In this document: positions 7,202 to 10,136 of the stretch, in pieces
Numbering within the stretch: the first letter of the stretch is position 1
How the letters are laid out: each line of letters starts with the position of its first letter
The notes under the pieces: model-generated
What the model was told of the DNA's origin: nothing
Seen by the model: the letters and a program-made list of their open reading frames with translations, nothing else
Database searches by the model: none
Translations under genes and position numbers: made by a program
Assembly: GCA_943324415.2 (NCBI GenBank)
Contig: CALPLN020000061.1
Coordinates: forward strand, 1-10,136
DNA length: 10,136 nucleotides
Direction: 5' to 3'
Source: Sediminibacterium ginsengisoli
GTDB lineage: Bacteria; Bacteroidota; Bacteroidia; Chitinophagales; Chitinophagaceae

Positions 7202-8431
7202 ATGGAGCAACAAGCATTAGAGTATCACGCAAAAGGAAGACCTGGTAAAATTGAAGTGAAGCCAACCAAAGAAACGGCTACCCAAAAAGATTTAGCATTG
7301 GCCTATTCGCCTGGTGTTGCAGCACCTTGTTTAGCTATCGAAGCAGATGCGAGTAAAGTATATGATTATACCACAAAAGGAAATCTTGTGGCAGTGATTT
7401 CTAACGGAACAGCAGTATTGGGCCTAGGTGATATTGGCGCATTGGCAAGTAAGCCGGTGATGGAAGGGAAGGCGGTCTTGTTTAAAATCTTTGCAGATAT
7501 TGATGTATTTGATCTTGAATTAGACACTAAAGACGTGGAGGAATTTATAAGAACAGTGAAAATTTTAGCGCCTACTTTTGGTGGCATTAATTTGGAAGAC
7601 ATTTCTGCTCCAGATTGTTTTGAAATTGAAGAAAGATTAAAAGCAGAATTAAATATTCCAATTATGCATGACGATCAGCATGGTACTGCTATCGTGAGTG
7701 CTGCAGCATTGTTGAATGCGCTCGAGCTAATAGGGAAAAATATTGAATCTATCAAGGTTGTTATCAATGGAGCTGGCGCTGCTGCTACTTCTTGTGCGAG
7801 TATCTATCTTGCTTTAGGGGTTCAACGCGAAAATTTATTCATGTTTGATTCAAAAGGATTGATTCACACTGATCGTGATAATTTAGACGGCAGAAAAAAA
7901 TTATTTACCAATCAACATATGCAAGCCTCATCTAGTTTAGAGGAGGTATTGGTTGGAGCAGATATGTTTCTTGGTTTATCTAAAGCAGATATTTTAAACG
8001 AGACAATGTTGCAATCGATGGCGAAGGATTGTATTGTGTTTGCATTGGCAAATCCTAACCCTGAGATTAGTTATGAAAAAGCGATACTAGCTCGACCTGA
8101 TATTATTTTTGCAACGGGAAGAAGTGATTACCCTAATCAAGTCAATAATGTACTTGGCTTTCCTTATATATTTAGAGGAGCATTAGATGTTCGTGCCACT
8201 AAAATCAATGAAGCTATGAAATTGGCTGCAGTCCATGCATTGGCAGATTTGACAAAAATGCCTGTTCCTCAGGAAGTGGTAGATATTTATGGTGGTGCGC
8301 CGATTGCCTTTGGTCCTCAATATATCTTACCAAAACCATTTGACAATAGGCTTTTAGAAGTGGTATCTACTGCCGTATCTAAGGCAGCTATAGCTTCTGG
8401 AGTAGCTCAATTGAAAGAAATTCCAAGCTAG
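7202..8431 (+). CDS. Malic enzyme, short form (probably NADP-dependent)
   Basis: The 409-residue cytoplasmic enzyme oxidatively decarboxylates malate to pyruvate, making NAD(P)H. The N-terminal malic domain shows LALAYSPGVAAPCL (31-44), the catalytic-Tyr/Lys region TTKGNLVAVISNGTAVLGLGDIGALASKPVMEGKA (57-91, given as landmarks) and the metal-binding stretch LEDISAPDCFEIE (131-143) with HDDQHGTA (157-164 region). A Rossmann domain follows with VINGAGAAATSCA (187-199) and ALANPNPEIS. The sequence is closest in style to the malic half of MaeB, but stops after QYILPKPFDNRLLEVV... without the phosphotransacetylase-like domain that makes MaeB about 760 residues. Free-standing enzymes of about 400-450 residues exist in other bacteria, so this is not necessarily a truncation. 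The gene lies between two sulfur genes after a terminator. A TACCTTTC at 7177-7184 could be a weak -7 box; no Crp/Fnr-type site precedes it. Cofactor choice is not certain. Confidence 0.93.
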   Translation: MEQQALEYHAKGRPGKIEVKPTKETATQKDLALAYSPGVAAPCLAIEADASKVYDYTTKGNLVAVISNGTAVLGLGDIGALASKPVMEGKAVLFKIFADIDVFDLELDTKDVEEFIRTVKILAPTFGGINLEDISAPDCFEIEERLKAELNIPIMHDDQHGTAIVSAAALLNALELIGKNIESIKVVINGAGAAATSCASIYLALGVQRENLFMFDSKGLIHTDRDNLDGRKKLFTNQHMQASSSLEEVLVGADMFLGLSKADILNETMLQSMAKDCIVFALANPNPEISYEKAILARPDIIFATGRSDYPNQVNNVLGFPYIFRGALDVRATKINEAMKLAAVHALADLTKMPVPQEVVDIYGGAPIAFGPQYILPKPFDNRLLEVVSTAVSKAAIASGVAQLKEIPS

Positions 8432-8462
8432 CTGACTCATCCAAGACCCATTTTTTAGGTTT

Positions 8463-8506
8463 GTGATATTTGTCACCCATATTTGAATCAATAGTTCGCA
8501 TCTTTG
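8463..8506 (+). promoter_or_regulatory. Crp/Fnr-type operator (8463-8476) and -7 box (8499-8506) for the second dioxygenase-rhodanese gene
   Basis: GTGATATTTGTCAC (8463-8476) carries the full GTGA-N6-TCAC core. After 22 nt comes CATCTTTG (8499-8506), one base off TAnnTTTG. With a start near 8511 the operator centre is at about -41.5 and the leader is about 70 nt. The spacing matches the 5107 promoter exactly and both share a (G)AAT(T)CAATAGT stretch in the spacer. Confidence 0.7.
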
Positions 8507-8537
8507 TTTTCTGATAAACCATCAATAGTTTTCAGAA
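8487..8537 (+). repeat. 10-bp direct repeat and leader hairpin before the second dioxygenase-rhodanese gene
   Basis: ATCAATAGTT occurs at 8487-8496 and again at 8521-8530, 34 bp apart. TTCTGA (8509-8514) can pair with TCAGAA (8532-8537), and AAC with GTT inside it, giving an imperfect hairpin close to the predicted transcript start. It could be a 5' mRNA-stabilising structure or a second regulator site; it may also be chance. Confidence 0.25.
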
Positions 8538-8580
8538 TAAAGAGTAGCAACATTATTAAATAGTCATAAAAATTAACACT

Positions 8581-9972
8581 ATGTTTTTCCAACACGTATA
8601 CGACAAAACTTTAGCGCAAGCTAGTTATTTCATTGGTTGTCAAAAAGCCGGTGTAGCTGCAGTGATAGATCCAAAACGCGATATCGATACTTATTTAGAA
8701 ATCGCTAAGCAAAATAATATGCAAATCACGCATATTTTTGAAACGCATATCCATGCCGATTTCTTAACAGGTTCTCGTGAGTTGGCTGCCGTAACAGGAG
8801 CAAAAATGTATTTATCAGATGAGGGTGGTGAAGGATGGGAATATGAATTTGCACACGAAGGTTTAAAGCACAATAGTCAAGTGATGATTGGTAATTTAAA
8901 AATCGATGTCTTACATACTCCTGGTCACACACCAGAAAGCATCAGTTTTTTATTGACAGATACGCCAGCAAGTAAAGAGCCGGTGATGTTATTCACAGGA
9001 GACTTTGTATTTGTGGGTGACATTGGACGTCCAGATTTATTAGAAAAAGCAGCAGGATTAGTTGGCACACAAAATAAAGGTGCTGAGCAAATGTATCAAT
9101 CGATTAATTTGTTTTCTGACTTGCCAGATTTCATTCAAGTATGGCCAGGTCATGGCGCAGGATCTGCTTGTGGCAAGGCTTTAGGAGCAGTACCAAGTAC
9201 AACGGTTGGATATGAGAAAAAAAGAAATTGGGCTTTCCAATATGGCGCAGATAAAGCAGGATTCGTTCAATTTTTATTGACAGATCAGCCAGAGCCACCT
9301 AAGTATTTTGCAAAAATGAAGGAATTGAATAAAGTCAATCGTCCTTTATTGACAGAAGTACCAAAAATTAAAGCATTGTCAAGTGCCGATTTTAAAGCTG
9401 CCATGGATCAGGGTATCAAAGTCATTGATACAAGAAATAAACTTGATTTTCAGAATGGCTTTATTCCTGGTAGCATCAATATTCAAGGTAATAATGCTTT
9501 CGCAACATGGATGGGTTGGTTTGTAACTTACGAAGAGCAGTTTATTTTGATAGCAGATGCAACTCAAATGGATGACTTAACGAGAAAGTTAATGCGCATA
9601 GGTTTAGATAATATCTTTGGATTTGTAGACGCCTCTAAGATCAGCCAAGTATACACGGGTAGTTTAGAAACATCTAAGATGGTAACTATTGATACTGTAA
9701 AGGCGAATAAAGAGGCAGAAGTGATTGATATAAGAGGTGTTGCTGAATTCAACAGTGGACATATTGCAGGCGCAAAAAATGTATTTGTTGGGACGCTACT
9801 GCAAAATTTAGATCAAGTACCAAAAGATAAGCCAGTGATCATTCATTGTCAGGGCGGTGATAGAGCGGCTATTGGCTATTCACTATTGGTTAAAGAAGGG
9901 TATACCAATATTGCCAATTATAGTGGCGGTATCAATGAGTGGGTGAAAGAACAACAACCTATTGTGAGCTAA
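8581..9972 (+). CDS. Persulfide dioxygenase-sulfurtransferase fusion (ETHE1/CstB-like), copy 2
   Basis: This 463-residue protein is a paralogue of the one at 5190-6611 with the same domain order. The metallo-beta-lactamase part (about 1-245) has H56-I-H58-A-D60-F61, H116 in TPGH, D141 in TGD and H191 in WPGH; H56, H116 and D141 fit the ETHE1 mononuclear iron triad, again with Phe in place of the next His. C197 in GSACGK is kept. A Cys-less rhodanese-like domain covers about 265-355 (IADATQ at the active-loop place). The last rhodanese (about 368-460) has the loop CQGGDR (C423-R428). Expected role: oxidation of persulfide to sulfite in the cytoplasm and sulfane-sulfur transfer. The two copies differ in the active loop (CQGGDR against CAGGYR) and in the insert at 80-100, so they may prefer different persulfides or acceptors. 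It has its own Crp/Fnr-type promoter, and is followed after 38 nt by a DUF2256 gene. Confidence 0.9.
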   Translation: MFFQHVYDKTLAQASYFIGCQKAGVAAVIDPKRDIDTYLEIAKQNNMQITHIFETHIHADFLTGSRELAAVTGAKMYLSDEGGEGWEYEFAHEGLKHNSQVMIGNLKIDVLHTPGHTPESISFLLTDTPASKEPVMLFTGDFVFVGDIGRPDLLEKAAGLVGTQNKGAEQMYQSINLFSDLPDFIQVWPGHGAGSACGKALGAVPSTTVGYEKKRNWAFQYGADKAGFVQFLLTDQPEPPKYFAKMKELNKVNRPLLTEVPKIKALSSADFKAAMDQGIKVIDTRNKLDFQNGFIPGSINIQGNNAFATWMGWFVTYEEQFILIADATQMDDLTRKLMRIGLDNIFGFVDASKISQVYTGSLETSKMVTIDTVKANKEAEVIDIRGVAEFNSGHIAGAKNVFVGTLLQNLDQVPKDKPVIIHCQGGDRAAIGYSLLVKEGYTNIANYSGGINEWVKEQQPIVS

Positions 9973-9997
9973 TTTGTAAACAAATTGCTACAAGCAT
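9971..9997 (+). other. Small AT-rich inverted repeats at the end of the second dioxygenase gene
   Basis: AATTTGT (9971-9977) and ACAAATT (9980-9986) form a perfect 7-bp arm pair with a 2-nt centre, overlapping the stop codon. The second arm can instead pair with a downstream GCATTTGT. There is no T-run after either form, so a terminator is not supported. The repeat may be chance or a weak RNA-processing structure. Confidence 0.2.
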
Positions 9998-10010
9998 TTG
10001 TTATAAGCGT

Positions 10011-10136
10011 ATGAAGGGAGTAAAAAAGCAGGATCTACCTGAAAAAATATGTAAAGCCTGTGGTCGACCATTTAGTTGGCGAAAAAAATGGGAGCGATGC
10101 TGGGAGGAAGTTCAATATTGCAGCGAAGGCTGTAAA
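10011..10136 (+). CDS. DUF2256 domain protein, 3' end missing
   Basis: The frame opens at ATG 10011 and runs off the window with 42 residues visible. The sequence shows the DUF2256 signature: LPEKICKACGRPFSWRKKW (9-27), then W31, and YCSEGC (36-41). The four cysteines in two pairs (C14/C17 and C37/C41) suggest a zinc ribbon. Proteins of this family are only about 45-65 residues, so little is missing. Function is unknown; such genes are often found near photolyase/cryptochrome-like genes, as I recall. It starts 38 nt after the dioxygenase stop and may be read through from it, though it does not look like a sulfur gene. Confidence 0.85.
   Translation, partial: MKGVKKQDLPEKICKACGRPFSWRKKWERCWEEVQYCSEGCK

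Noticed and set aside
7202..8431. Malic enzyme as a truncated or frameshifted MaeB
   Set aside because: The 149 nt after its stop are promoter and leader for the next gene, with no trace of a phosphotransacetylase domain, and free-standing forms of this length are known.
8432..8476. Possible terminator after malic enzyme formed by the Crp/Fnr-type palindrome at 8463-8476
   Set aside because: Only 4 bp of strong pairing (GTGA/TCAC) and no T-run follows, unlike the 3701-3736 hairpin.
1..10136. Mobile element, prophage, CRISPR array, tRNA or rRNA
   Set aside because: No transposase or integrase, terminal repeats, regularly spaced repeats or structural RNA were seen; genes are ordinary and of even composition.

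Overview
The window looks like chromosomal DNA from a member of the Bacteroidota, possibly Chitinophagales (family-level placement is a guess). Pointers are the AT-rich sequence, starts without Shine-Dalgarno sequences, promoter boxes resembling the Bacteroidota -7 element (TAnnTTTG) and the protein types. It holds a compact cluster for oxidation of reduced inorganic sulfur. No mobile elements, tRNA, rRNA or CRISPR arrays were seen.

Layout. On the minus strand, read right to left from a divergent intergenic region at about 4979-5189: a type II sulfide:quinone oxidoreductase (3782-4978), then a four-gene unit of a TauE/SafE anion exporter (2859-3671), an OprD-like outer-membrane porin (1431-2840), a diheme TsdA-type thiosulfate dehydrogenase/tetrathionate reductase (386-1360), and a YeeE/YedE thiosulfate-transport-type protein cut by the window start (1-373). 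On the plus strand: a persulfide dioxygenase-rhodanese fusion (5190-6611), an exported DsrE-like protein (6658-7086), a strong intrinsic terminator, a short malic enzyme (7202-8431), a second persulfide dioxygenase-rhodanese fusion (8581-9972) and the start of a DUF2256 zinc-ribbon-like protein (10011 to the window end).

How the genes fit together (inference from families). SQR oxidises sulfide to sulfane sulfur or low-molecular-weight persulfide and passes electrons to quinone. The two ETHE1/CstB-like fusions oxidise persulfide to sulfite and/or make thiosulfate. TauE exports sulfite or a related anion. TsdA interconverts thiosulfate and tetrathionate in the periplasm. The porin and the YeeE/YedE protein move sulfur oxyanions across the outer and inner membranes. 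The DsrE-like protein may carry or bind sulfur in the periplasm.

Main non-coding result. Four near-identical Crp/Fnr-type palindromes (GTGATAWWTGTCAC; core GTGA-N6-TCAC) lie in front of SQR, TauE and both dioxygenase fusions. Each is followed, after 22 nt (23 nt for SQR), by a YANNTTTG-like -7 box, which places the palindrome near -41.5. This suggests one Crp/Fnr-family activator controls the cluster. One of the four sites is also the stem of a hairpin followed by a U-rich tract just after SQR, so it may act both as terminator of SQR and operator of the next operon.
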